Shown: positions 7,347-15,539, counted from the stretch's first letter. The stretch: DNA of 22,376 nucleotides from UBA1731 sp963626295 (GCA_963626295.1 CAVFWS010000018.1:1-22376), one strand, 5' to 3'. Numbers and translations are program-made. Notes: generated by a model not told the origin, from the letters alone.

Positions 7347-7736
7347 CACCCTTGAATGGCTGAAAAGTCAATTTGCAACTGCAAAGTGATCGTCGAAGGA
7401 AACCTGAGAAATTTCACGAGAGGCGATACTTGGCAGAGGAGTGCTGTCGCGCTTCCTCTCTTTGTATTTCAGTTAAGGCAATTCTCAGGGCCTCCTTCGA
7501 AACACGGGGAGAGGCTTTCTTTGATTGCCGGAGCAATAGTGTGCGGCTTGGAGCAGGGAAAGGCGACCTTGCGCATGGATAAGGTCAATCAGGCGCTCGA
7601 TCTTTTCAGCACCGAATCGGGGCGGCCTGTCCCCATTGATCGGAGTGTCTATGCGTAAGCAGGCGTGTCGCATGCGACAAATGAATTGGAATGTGATGCA
7701 ATCAGCCGCCGGCACCGTTCCGGCGTCAACCCTGTT

Positions 7737-7799
7737 GCAAACTTTGCATTGTGAAATGCAAAAAATACAATACACGCTTTCCGCCTGTTGTGTTATATT
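7737..7799 (+). promoter_or_regulatory. promoter with TTTGCA operator palindrome for the barrel/beta-helix operon
   Basis: An extended -10 box, TGT-TATATT, lies at 7791-7799, 35 bp before the first barrel gene. Upstream, TTTGCATT (7743-7750) and AATGCAAA (7755-7762) form an 8-bp palindrome with a 4-bp centre, and a further TTGCAAA half-site lies at 7735-7741. The same core occurs at 7372-7385 and, as direct repeats, at 641-672. One regulator acting on all three sites is inference. Confidence 0.45.
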
Positions 7800-7834
7800 C
7801 TCACGCAAAGACCATTTATGGACTGTCCCATGTC

Positions 7835-8698
7835 ATGATGAAAAGAATGCTTTATGTTCGCGATTGCTCGGTAAACTGGTTCGAGCATGTGCCTGGAAGC
7901 CTCGATGACGAGACGGCCAGCTTCTATGCAAAGAATCCAGATTGGTTTGCGACCGACCTCGAGGGGGTGATAGATTGGTGCGCAGCCGAACGCATTGGCG
8001 GCATCGCCGTGGAAGGCCTCTTGCGCGATCGGCATGATGCCGTGCCGGTGAAGGACGGGAGTGGCGGCTTTGAGGCCGCCCGTCGCATTTGCGGCTATGC
8101 GAGGGCAAAGGGCGTTGGCATCTGGCTTGTCACTCCGCGCCGTGCGGACGGCCTTGTCTATCGCGAGCTTTACGACCAGCCGGAGAAGTTCGATCTCCTT
8201 TCTCCCGAACGTGTCCGTGTTGAGATTTCGGGCCTTGCGGGCATTGCATATGTGGACGAGCCGATTGATGGCGGCGCATTCCTTGATGTCCCGGCGACGG
8301 GCCTTGATTTCCTTGCGGAGTCGATTCGCGCGTCATGCGCGGCGGCATTCGCGCATGGCGAGACGAGGCTGATCCTGAGGGTCGCCCCCTCGCCGCACCG
8401 CTCAAACGCCGAATTCAACTACCGTGCATTCACGTATTTTACGGACGATCCCGCGCGGACGTTCACTGACTACGTGAGAGACGTGATGGCGCCGCGTCTT
8501 GGCGGAATGGCGTATGCGAAGAAGTACGTGGAATGGGCGGGGCTTGCCGGATGCCCGTCTCGCATCCAGTGCGCACTGCGTGAACTGGCGCAGATCTTGC
8601 CTGAACTGACGGATCCGATGGCGCTGGGGCGGTGGTATTCGCTGGCCGAGTACCTTGGCGCGGCGCAGTTCGCGGCGGAACAGCGGGAGGAGGCTTAA
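7835..8698 (+). CDS. short cytoplasmic paralogue of the adjacent TIM-barrel-like protein
   Basis: I take the ATG at 7835 (287 residues). ATGs at 7838 and 7847 are equally possible, none with a good ribosome site, and an upstream ATG at 7751 would lie before the predicted transcription start. I do not recognise a named family. The protein aligns at both ends with the next gene. IDWCAAERIGGIAVEGLLRD matches IDWCAAHGIDAVGVVGLLRD, and AARRICGYARAKGV matches AARRICGYAREKGV. Near the C-terminus NAEFNYRAFTYFTDDP and YVRDVMAPRLGG match NAEFNYLALQYFADNP and FVRDVMSPLLGG. It lacks the signal peptide and about 150-200 central residues, including the QMETGD and CWCPTC segments of the paralogue. It may be a non-catalytic partner, a regulator or a decaying duplicate. 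It ends two bases before the next gene and contains that gene's ribosome site. Confidence 0.75.
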   Translation: MMKRMLYVRDCSVNWFEHVPGSLDDETASFYAKNPDWFATDLEGVIDWCAAERIGGIAVEGLLRDRHDAVPVKDGSGGFEAARRICGYARAKGVGIWLVTPRRADGLVYRELYDQPEKFDLLSPERVRVEISGLAGIAYVDEPIDGGAFLDVPATGLDFLAESIRASCAAAFAHGETRLILRVAPSPHRSNAEFNYRAFTYFTDDPARTFTDYVRDVMAPRLGGMAYAKKYVEWAGLAGCPSRIQCALRELAQILPELTDPMALGRWYSLAEYLGAAQFAAEQREEA

Positions 8699-8700
8699 TC

Positions 8701-10161
8701 ATGGGCGCGGACATTTCGAGGCGGAGTTTCCTTGGAGGGGCGCTGGCCGGCGCGGCGTTGGCTGGCTGCAGGACGGATGGGAAGGCGTCCCACGTCCCTG
8801 GGTCCGGAAAGATCCCATATCGCGTATTCTGGACGTGGGACAACTCGCATAACTGGAACGTGAACGTGCCAGGTTCGCAGAACGCCGGCATCGGCAATCC
8901 GTACCTGAAGTCCGGCGAATGGTTCGAGAGGGACTATCGCCGTTCCATCGACTGGTGCGCCGCGCACGGCATTGATGCGGTTGGCGTAGTGGGGCTCCTG
9001 CGCGACTGCCATGGTGGCGTGGACGCCGCACGGCGCATCTGCGGCTATGCGAGGGAGAAGGGCGTGCGCGTCTATCTCATCAGCGGGCTCTACACGTATG
9101 GCGGCGTATACTACGAAGGCAACAGCCAGTGGTCGATGGAGCGGTGGTTCGCAAAGAACAGGGACGCCATTGGACGGACACGGAATGGGGAGCGCCTCAG
9201 TTTCCGCCAGCGTGGCTACAACGGATGCGTCAGCCAGTTTGTCGGATGTCCATCGAACGCGAAGATGAACCGCTACATCCTCGATTCCCTCAATTGGGTA
9301 TTCACTGCAATCCCCGAGCTTGGCGGCATCCAGATGGAAACGGGAGACACGCGCGTGTGCTGGTGCCCGACGTGCACGGAGCGCAGAGGCGCGCGGGCGG
9401 CGAACGAGGACATGAGCGTCGAGGACATGATCGCGGCCTATCCGGACGCTGTCGCGGCGGTTCGTGCGGCCAATCCTGACGCATGGGTGATGTGCGAGAC
9501 GTACCATCACTTCAACGACGAGCCGTGTCGGCAGTTCTACCGTCCCGATGCCGAGTCCGCATTCTCTTCGCTAAAGGCGATGCCGTCCGACGTGTTCTGG
9601 CAATGGAAGTGCGACCGGCGGTTGCGTGACGGCAGCTGGAGGGATGCGGATCGCCTGCCGCCGGTTCTCGGACGCTTTCGCCACATGATGCGCGCGCATT
9701 CCGGCACGCAGTGGTGGGGAGGTCGCGCGACGTGGGCGGTCGATCTCATCCGTAGGCAGTGCCGACTGTCGTCCGCCGCTGGCATCTGCGGGGTGTCGCT
9801 GTTCGGCGAGATATCGCCATATCGGGCGAATGCCGAGTTCAACTATCTCGCGCTCCAGTACTTCGCCGACAATCCGGAGAACACGGAGGCGCAGTTCGTG
9901 CGGGACGTCATGTCGCCGCTCCTTGGAGGCAACGCATTCGCCGAAAAATACGCGGCCTACGCGCCGCTCCAGCACGATGTGCGGGGGATCCCAGCCGCGC
10001 TTGCGGACATCGCGAAGATCGTCGGGTCGGTCCGCGATTCCGCCGCTCGTCGCCGCTGGCTGTGGCTTGCGGACAATCTCGCTGGCTACCGCTGGAATTC
10101 AGGCCATTTCCCGAAGGGACGCCCGCACCCCAATTACGGGCGCGTCACGAATCAGGTGTAA
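8701..10161 (+). CDS. Tat-exported lipoprotein with TIM-barrel glycosidase-like domain
   Basis: The ATG at 8701 follows GGAGGAGG at 8687-8694 and gives 486 residues. The N-terminus combines a twin-arginine motif (SRRSFLGG) with a lipobox (LAGC, Cys about residue 22), so it is probably exported folded and anchored as a lipoprotein. The rest alternates strand and helix like a (beta/alpha)8 barrel, starting at YRVFWTWDNSHNW. A conserved-looking strand end GGIQMETGD (Glu213, Asp216) is followed at once by CWCPTC (Cys220, 222, 225). Acidic residues at barrel strand ends suit a retaining glycosidase, and the cysteines may bind a metal. I cannot name the family, but DUF4838-like or GH20/GH67-like barrels are possible. 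Tryptophan-rich loops (FWQWKCD, TQWWGG) suggest sugar binding. It is tandem with its short paralogue and 34 bp upstream of the beta-helix gene. Confidence 0.78.
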   Translation: MGADISRRSFLGGALAGAALAGCRTDGKASHVPGSGKIPYRVFWTWDNSHNWNVNVPGSQNAGIGNPYLKSGEWFERDYRRSIDWCAAHGIDAVGVVGLLRDCHGGVDAARRICGYAREKGVRVYLISGLYTYGGVYYEGNSQWSMERWFAKNRDAIGRTRNGERLSFRQRGYNGCVSQFVGCPSNAKMNRYILDSLNWVFTAIPELGGIQMETGDTRVCWCPTCTERRGARAANEDMSVEDMIAAYPDAVAAVRAANPDAWVMCETYHHFNDEPCRQFYRPDAESAFSSLKAMPSDVFWQWKCDRRLRDGSWRDADRLPPVLGRFRHMMRAHSGTQWWGGRATWAVDLIRRQCRLSSAAGICGVSLFGEISPYRANAEFNYLALQYFADNPENTEAQFVRDVMSPLLGGNAFAEKYAAYAPLQHDVRGIPAALADIAKIVGSVRDSAARRRWLWLADNLAGYRWNSGHFPKGRPHPNYGRVTNQV

Positions 10162-10195
10162 GAAGAACGCTGAAACTGCAATAAAGGAGGGACGC

Positions 10196-12913
10196 ATGAT
10201 GAAGAAACTCATAGGGGGGAACTCTGGCGGAAGAGGAATGGTCGTGGTTGGCTTGATGCTGTTCGCGTCTGGTCTCGCCGAGGCGGCCACGTACTATGTT
10301 TCTCCGAACGGGGGGAACGCTTCGCCTTATGACACATGGGATAAGGCGGCCGCGGACATCGCGACTGTGCTGCCCATTGCGGATGACGGCGATGTGATAC
10401 GCATCGATTCCAGTGCGACATTCAGCCCGACCGAGGCGTTGACGGTCTCCAAGGGAGTGGCGTTGTGTGGCTGGGACAGGGAGACGGATGCGGCATCCGC
10501 CGCGACGTTCGACGGCTCTGGGCTTGCGGGATCCCAAAGGTTTCTCGATTTCTCGAGTTCAGCCACAGCGCCGAAGATCGCGAATCTGGCGTTCAGAAAC
10601 TTCGCGGCGGGTGCGCTGTCCTTCACGTCGTTGACGGGTGCCGAGATTGAAGATTGCGTCTTCGAGGACAACGGCGGCGACGTTGCCGATGGCGGCGCCG
10701 TCCTCTTCACGAGATGTGCGGAAGCGACCGTCGTGAGATCGACGTTTTCAGGGAATCGCGCAACGCGTTTCGGCGGTGCGGTCGCATTCTATTCTCCGAT
10801 CCGCGACAACGCGATCCGCGACTGCACGTTCACTGGCGTAGCCAATGGCGCGTATGGCAAGTGCCTGTATATGGGATCGGGCCTTGTCTCGAATTGCGTA
10901 TTCACGGCGGTGACTTGCGAGCGCAATGGGAGCACTGGCGATTACGGCATGATTTGCATGGGCGGTGGGACGCTCATGAGCTGCAAGGTCAGCGGCAGCT
11001 ACCTGTACACGCGATTCCTTCAGGTGCAGGGAGGAACGGAGGCCGTCAACGTCCGCAACCTGCTGCTGGCGGGCGACAACACGATGCATGCGACCGCCTT
11101 CTCGCTTGTCAGCGCCTATAACGGCAAAGGGGCCGTTTTCGACAACTGCACGATCCTGATCCCGGGGCAGCCGCTCTTCGCTTCGTCCACAAGCCAGAAG
11201 CCGAGTTACGCCTTCAACAGCTGCGCACTCGTGGGGAAATGGCCGACAGACCCGGGCTCCGTCACGTATGCGACGAACGCCTGCACAGATCCGTCTGTCT
11301 CGATCGACAAGCTGAGGTTCGTCGATCCGTCGGTTGGGAACTACATTCCGCGCAGCGATTCGCCTCTTCTTGACGTGGCTGAACCGCTTGACTGGCAGAC
11401 GGCGGCGGCCGTCGATCTGGGCGGGCGTCCGCGCATCGCTGGTGGAAAGGTGGATCTCGGCTGCTACGAACGCCAGCCGACGGACGCGGATTACGTTGAT
11501 ACGCGCGTTGTCGCGACAGAGGCGGATCGCATTGGCGACTGGGCCGAAGCCGTCGTAGGGCTTCAGGCGGCGATCGATTCCACCATTGGCAATGCGGCCA
11601 GACTGCTTGTGAAGAGCGGCACGTACCTTGTCGGCGAGACGGTTCAGGTCACGAACAGGTCGCTCACGGTCGTCAGTTGCGGTGAGGACGGCAACCCCGA
11701 CCGCGACGGAACGATCCTTGACGGGCAGGGCGTGCGGCGCATCCTGCGCATCGTGCCGAGTCCGCTTGACGCGACCACGTGGCTGCCGACCACCGATGCC
11801 CGCGTGACGTTCGAGGGCTTTACGTTCCGGAATGGAAAGACCCACGCTGGCGATGGACAGGCTGATGCCGGCATGGGCGGCGGCGCATACTTCAGCGGAC
11901 GCTCTGCGGCCAAGGGGAAATCCCCCTCGCAGATCGTCAACTGCCTATTCTCGAATTGCGAGGCTGACTTTGGCGGCGCGGTGGCGATGGAAGGCGGCGA
12001 ACTCGTCGACTGCGCGTTTGATGGAAACAAGGCGGATATCGATGAGGACGAGACTGCGGCATCAGCCATTGGCGGGCAGGGTGGCGCAATCGGCATCATC
12101 ATGCGCGTGGGTTTGAGCCAGCGCGGCGCGGTCTGCCAGTCGCGTGACGCGACATGGGTGGCGCCTGGCATCGTTGGATGCGCGTTTGCGAACAACACGG
12201 CCGAGGCGTCCGGTGCGGCCATTTCGGCATACCGGAAGCGCGTGGACGGATTCGGCATCGGTTCGGCCTATGTGGCGGACTGTACGTTCGAGGGCAATGC
12301 CCTGACGTGGACGACGGACAAGCGCGACTATTCGGAGGGCGTATGCGTGAGCGTATGCTTCAACGGTCTGGTGACGAACTGCCTTTTCAGCGCCAACGGC
12401 ACTTCGACAATAGGCTACGGCGTGGTGAAGATGGATGGCGTAGGACAGATGGTGGACTGCACGCTTGCGGCGAACGATTCCGTCTACGGTAGCGTCTATG
12501 GCGCGTCGGCGAATGTCGTCTTCCAGCGTTGCCGGTTCGAGGACAACAAGCGCTACGTCCGTGCCGCGGGTACGTATCGAAACTGCCTGTTCGCGGCGAC
12601 AACGGGGTTTCTCATCAATGCCGTGGCTGCCGACGCGACGTATGACAACTGCACGTTCATCGTGCCGGAGGCGTCCGGGCTGGCGTATTTCCCCGCCGGC
12701 AACACGAACCGCCTTGCGTTCAACAACTGCATCCTCTACCGACCGAACGGGCAGTCGCCGCTGGAGATGGACTGCAGGGGCTACACGCTTTCCTTCGCGA
12801 GCTGTTGCGTCTCGAAGGATCCGGAGGACAAGACCGGCATGTCGTTTGACGGTGGCTGCCTTTTGAACGTAGATCCGAGGTTGTGGACGCGGCGGCGCGG
12901 AACTATGCGCTGA
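10196..12913 (+). CDS. secreted two-module parallel beta-helix protein, main part (frameshifted)
   Basis: The start is ATG 10196 after AAAGGAGGGA, giving 905 residues in this frame before a premature stop. Residues 1-31 are a signal peptide ending in AEA, and the mature protein begins TYYVSPNGGN. Repeated NCxF, DCxF and 'FxxN' rungs (such as IVNCLFSNCEADFGGA) mark a right-handed parallel beta-helix. This is the fold of polysaccharide lyases, passenger domains and adhesins. Two modules are present. Module 1 (about 32-425) closes with RFVDPSVGNYIPRSDSPLLD and LGCYERQ. Module 2 starts at YVDTRVVATEADRIGDW, and its matching closure lies in another frame at 12883-13104. No lyase catalytic set is obvious, so a surface glycan-binding or adhesin role is as likely. 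It is probably in one operon with the two barrel genes. Confidence 0.85.
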   Translation: MMKKLIGGNSGGRGMVVVGLMLFASGLAEAATYYVSPNGGNASPYDTWDKAAADIATVLPIADDGDVIRIDSSATFSPTEALTVSKGVALCGWDRETDAASAATFDGSGLAGSQRFLDFSSSATAPKIANLAFRNFAAGALSFTSLTGAEIEDCVFEDNGGDVADGGAVLFTRCAEATVVRSTFSGNRATRFGGAVAFYSPIRDNAIRDCTFTGVANGAYGKCLYMGSGLVSNCVFTAVTCERNGSTGDYGMICMGGGTLMSCKVSGSYLYTRFLQVQGGTEAVNVRNLLLAGDNTMHATAFSLVSAYNGKGAVFDNCTILIPGQPLFASSTSQKPSYAFNSCALVGKWPTDPGSVTYATNACTDPSVSIDKLRFVDPSVGNYIPRSDSPLLDVAEPLDWQTAAAVDLGGRPRIAGGKVDLGCYERQPTDADYVDTRVVATEADRIGDWAEAVVGLQAAIDSTIGNAARLLVKSGTYLVGETVQVTNRSLTVVSCGEDGNPDRDGTILDGQGVRRILRIVPSPLDATTWLPTTDARVTFEGFTFRNGKTHAGDGQADAGMGGGAYFSGRSAAKGKSPSQIVNCLFSNCEADFGGAVAMEGGELVDCAFDGNKADIDEDETAASAIGGQGGAIGIIMRVGLSQRGAVCQSRDATWVAPGIVGCAFANNTAEASGAAISAYRKRVDGFGIGSAYVADCTFEGNALTWTTDKRDYSEGVCVSVCFNGLVTNCLFSANGTSTIGYGVVKMDGVGQMVDCTLAANDSVYGSVYGASANVVFQRCRFEDNKRYVRAAGTYRNCLFAATTGFLINAVAADATYDNCTFIVPEASGLAYFPAGNTNRLAFNNCILYRPNGQSPLEMDCRGYTLSFASCCVSKDPEDKTGMSFDGGCLLNVDPRLWTRRRGTMR

Positions 12914-13104
12914 AGCTGAGGTCTCCATGCGTGGATAGGGGCCTGCTGCTCGACTGGATGACCGCCGACAGCGTCGACCTGTCGGGGAATGCGCGTGTCC
13001 TCAATAACGGGAAGACCCTTTCGGATGACGCGAATGCCCTGCCGGACATGGGCTGCTTCGAGATGCAGGACGCGAAGCTCGGCAGCCGCATGATTATTCG
13101 GTGA
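12883..13104 (+). pseudogene. out-of-frame C-terminal end of the beta-helix protein
   Basis: This frame reads VDAAARNYALKLRSPCVDRG, then LSGNARVLNNG and LPDMGCFEMQ. That is the same closing block as module 1 of the upstream protein (VDPSVGNYIPRSDSPLLD, LGGRPRIAGG, DLGCYERQ). The upstream frame reaches NVDPRL and then continues as unrelated WTRRRGTMR before stopping. Adding one base at TTGT (12881-12884) would restore DPRFVDAAARNY. The piece therefore belongs to the same gene, whose full product would be about 969 residues. Whether it is a true mutation or a one-base assembly error cannot be told from the sequence. Confidence 0.88.
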
Positions 13105-13268
13105 ATGAGATGGGCTGTGGTGAAATGAGGTATCAGATGCTTCGGGAAAGCGAGAATGCGCAGTGGCTCGGCGTGCTGCCGGCTCTGACGATGGATTGAT
13201 CCGGGCGCTGTTGCGCGTCCACACTGTTGCGAGCTTGAGTCGCCGTGTTTCGAGAAAGGGAGAAGACG

Positions 13269-15425
13269 ATGGGAACAAAAAATCGCCCAATGCTATCGCG
13301 TATCGCAATGCCGTTGGCATCCGGGCTTTCGGTTGTTGCGTTTTGCGGAATCGTTCCGCTGCTTGGAGCTGCGGAACCTGCGGCGCATGAACCTGTCAGG
13401 ACGGGGCTGTGGAAGACATTCGAGTACGACAACCCCACTATGGCCCCGATAGTATTCTCCGGCTGGAGCCGTGCCAATGATGCCGATGCCGTGGACTATT
13501 GCGTATGGCTTGATGTGTATTACGACAACGGTAAGGCGGCGTATGAACGCAAGGCCGTGTTCCGGCAAGGTACGCACGACTGGGAAAAGGCAAGCAACGT
13601 GTTCCTGCCGGTCTATCCCGTGAAGACAATAAAGGTGCATGCCATATTCAGGTCGTATCGTGGCGTTGCTGCCCGTGGATCGGTGGATTTCAGGGATTTC
13701 TCGCTCGTGCGACCAAGTGGAGAGTCCGGCGCCTTCGAGCTGGCAAGATTCACGGATCGTCCGTTCTCCAACGGCGATGACTTGACTTGCGATGTGCTGG
13801 AAGGGGACAAGGTGCGGCGGGAGCGCAAGGTCGTGCCGCGCAAGGATGCGATGACGTCGCCAATCCCGTCCGGCAAGGTGGCCGTTTGGACTGAGGATTC
13901 GATGCGGCTCGTGACCCCGCTTACATTCCCTGACGCGAATGCCCGTGTGTCTGCGGAGATGTCGCTCGCCAAGCGAGAGCGAGAGTCTGTGCAGATTCTG
14001 CTTTCGTCCGCCGCTGACGTGGACTGGAAAGGTGTCTCGCTTGTGATGCCAATGCTCAGGCGTGTGGACGGAACGGCGTTCGCCGGCACGGTGACGTGGC
14101 AGCGTCAGGGCTATCTCGCTCGCGAGTTCGGCGCGAATCCCCATCCGTTCTCGTTCCCGGCGAACGAGAAGTGGTTTCCGGATCCGCTCATGCCGGCGGC
14201 GCCGATGCGCGTGCGCCCGGCATCAACGCAGGGAGCGTGGGTGACGGTATATGCGGATGCCGCCGCAGAGGCCGGCGTCTACTCCGGCGACGTCATCGCA
14301 ACGCATGAGGGCAGGGAATTCGCCCGTGTGCCGCTCACGGTCAAGGTAGAGCCGTTTTCGCTTCCGGCGACGTTCGGCCTTGAGACGGCGTATGCGGTGA
14401 TGGACGGCTTCACGAAGTTCGTGTATCCTGAGGACTTCAAGGCCAAGCGCCGCGAGACGTGGGACATCATGCTCGATCATCGCCTCAACCCCGACGACAT
14501 CTCGCGCACATCGCCACCGGATATCGAAGAGCTGCTGTATGCGCGTTCGCGCGGCATGAACCGCTTCAACATCCTGAACATCGTGCCGCCGCCAAAAAAT
14601 CCGGATGCGAAGTGTGTCCTGATCTGCAACCCGGAGGACATAGACAACAAGGAGTTCGAGGACTATTTCTTTGGCGTCCTCACGCCATACGTGGAGAGCC
14701 TGAGGGCGCATGGCTTGGATAGGCTCGCCTACGTATACGGCTTTGACGAGCGAAATCAGGAGTTCTATCCGGTCATAGATGCATACTGGAAGCGGATGAG
14801 GCGAGAGACCCCGGGAATTCCACTGATGGTTACGGCGCATAACTTCAGGGACTATGTCAATGGCGGAACGAACATCCCATGCGTAACGGCCGGGGACTGG
14901 TTCTGCCCGCTGACGAAGGCATACGATCTTCCTGCCGCAGAGGCGTTTCGCCGGCAGGGCAAGAAGGTGTGGTGGTACACCTGCTGCAATCCAAAGTATC
15001 CGTACGCGAATTTCGCCTCGTGGGAGTGCCCGCCAATCGAGGGGCGCCTGTTGGGATGGATGACGTATCGCTGGCGGGCGGACGGTTTTCTGTTCTGGAT
15101 CGTAAACAAGTGGCATTCGGCGGAGCGGTTGCCCGAAAGCGATACGTATTTCCCTGAATTCCGTACGTTCAATCCGATCGGCATGCCGGGAGACGGCATA
15201 ATGATGTATCCTGGCGAGAGGAGCGTGTTTTCGTCCATCAGGCTCGCGCAGTGCCGTGACGCGGAGGAGGATTACGAATACCTGAAGCTCGCGGCGGCGA
15301 AGGTCGGGCAGGCCAAGGTCGACGCCGTCGTAGATTCGATCGTCAGGTCGCTCACCGATTTCTCGCATGATGCGGAGAAACTGCGCACGGCAAGGCGTAT
15401 GATTGCAAAGATCATTTCAGAGTGA
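13269..15425 (+). CDS. secreted GH123/DUF4091 glycosidase (beta-N-acetylgalactosaminidase-like)
   Basis: The ATG at 13269 follows AAAGGGAGAAG and gives 718 residues; an ATG at 13245 has no such site. A signal peptide covers about residues 1-37, ending GAAEPA. A jelly-roll domain that looks carbohydrate-binding follows (about 43-165: PIVFSGWSRA, VWLDVYYDNG, QGTHDWEKA). Next comes a beta-sandwich region and then a barrel of the DUF4091/GH123 type (about 375-700). The adjacent acid pair typical of GH123 substrate-assisted catalysis is visible as YVYGFDERNQ, Asp493-Glu494. Further family blocks are KKVWWYTCCNPKYPYANF, LGWMTYRW and DAEEDYEYL near the end. GH123 enzymes cut terminal beta-linked GalNAc from glycosphingolipids or similar glycans. 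The gene lies 164 bp after the beta-helix gene, without a clear promoter between. Family assignment is good; exact sugar specificity is inference. Confidence 0.85.
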   Translation: MGTKNRPMLSRIAMPLASGLSVVAFCGIVPLLGAAEPAAHEPVRTGLWKTFEYDNPTMAPIVFSGWSRANDADAVDYCVWLDVYYDNGKAAYERKAVFRQGTHDWEKASNVFLPVYPVKTIKVHAIFRSYRGVAARGSVDFRDFSLVRPSGESGAFELARFTDRPFSNGDDLTCDVLEGDKVRRERKVVPRKDAMTSPIPSGKVAVWTEDSMRLVTPLTFPDANARVSAEMSLAKRERESVQILLSSAADVDWKGVSLVMPMLRRVDGTAFAGTVTWQRQGYLAREFGANPHPFSFPANEKWFPDPLMPAAPMRVRPASTQGAWVTVYADAAAEAGVYSGDVIATHEGREFARVPLTVKVEPFSLPATFGLETAYAVMDGFTKFVYPEDFKAKRRETWDIMLDHRLNPDDISRTSPPDIEELLYARSRGMNRFNILNIVPPPKNPDAKCVLICNPEDIDNKEFEDYFFGVLTPYVESLRAHGLDRLAYVYGFDERNQEFYPVIDAYWKRMRRETPGIPLMVTAHNFRDYVNGGTNIPCVTAGDWFCPLTKAYDLPAAEAFRRQGKKVWWYTCCNPKYPYANFASWECPPIEGRLLGWMTYRWRADGFLFWIVNKWHSAERLPESDTYFPEFRTFNPIGMPGDGIMMYPGERSVFSSIRLAQCRDAEEDYEYLKLAAAKVGQAKVDAVVDSIVRSLTDFSHDAEKLRTARRMIAKIISE

Positions 15426-15530
15426 TGAGGATGCCTCGGGCACGAGAAACGGCTTCTGTTGGTTTCTGGCGGGCCCATTTTCTTTGTCACGCGGACTGGC
15501 GAGCCATGACAGGCCGACGTTTGACTTGTG

Positions 15531-15539
15531 TGATAAAAT
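15531..15539 (+). promoter_or_regulatory. extended -10 promoter of metF
   Basis: TGATAAAAT fits an extended -10 element (TG, one base, TAAAAT) 63 bp before the metF start. There is no clear -35 box, as expected for extended -10 promoters. I saw no SAM riboswitch fold in the short leader. Confidence 0.4.

Larger units (their letters stand above)
7117..7834. other. 718-bp non-coding stretch with hairpin and TTTGCA boxes
   Basis: No protein I recognise is encoded here. Two overlapping ORFs of about 100 codons (7356-7658 on + and 7485-7808 on -) have no ribosome site and no family resemblance. The stretch holds a strong hairpin at 7309-7346, a palindrome TTTGCA-AC-TGCAAA at 7372-7385, a GC-rich imperfect palindrome GGGGCGGCCTGTCCCC at 7619-7634, and the promoter region at 7737-7799. 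ATGGGCATGGC at 7123-7133 also recurs inverted at 7335-7345. It may be a decayed gene or an untranslated regulatory region. Confidence 0.5.

Noticed and set aside
7356..7808. Overlapping ORFs of 100 (+) and 107 (-) codons in the gap after the dehydratase gene
   Set aside because: Neither has a ribosome site, recognisable domain or coding-like composition, and they overlap on opposite strands.
14223..15368. 381-codon ORF on the - strand opposite the GH123 gene
   Set aside because: It is a shadow of a well-supported GH123 coding region. Composition is atypical and there is no start signal.
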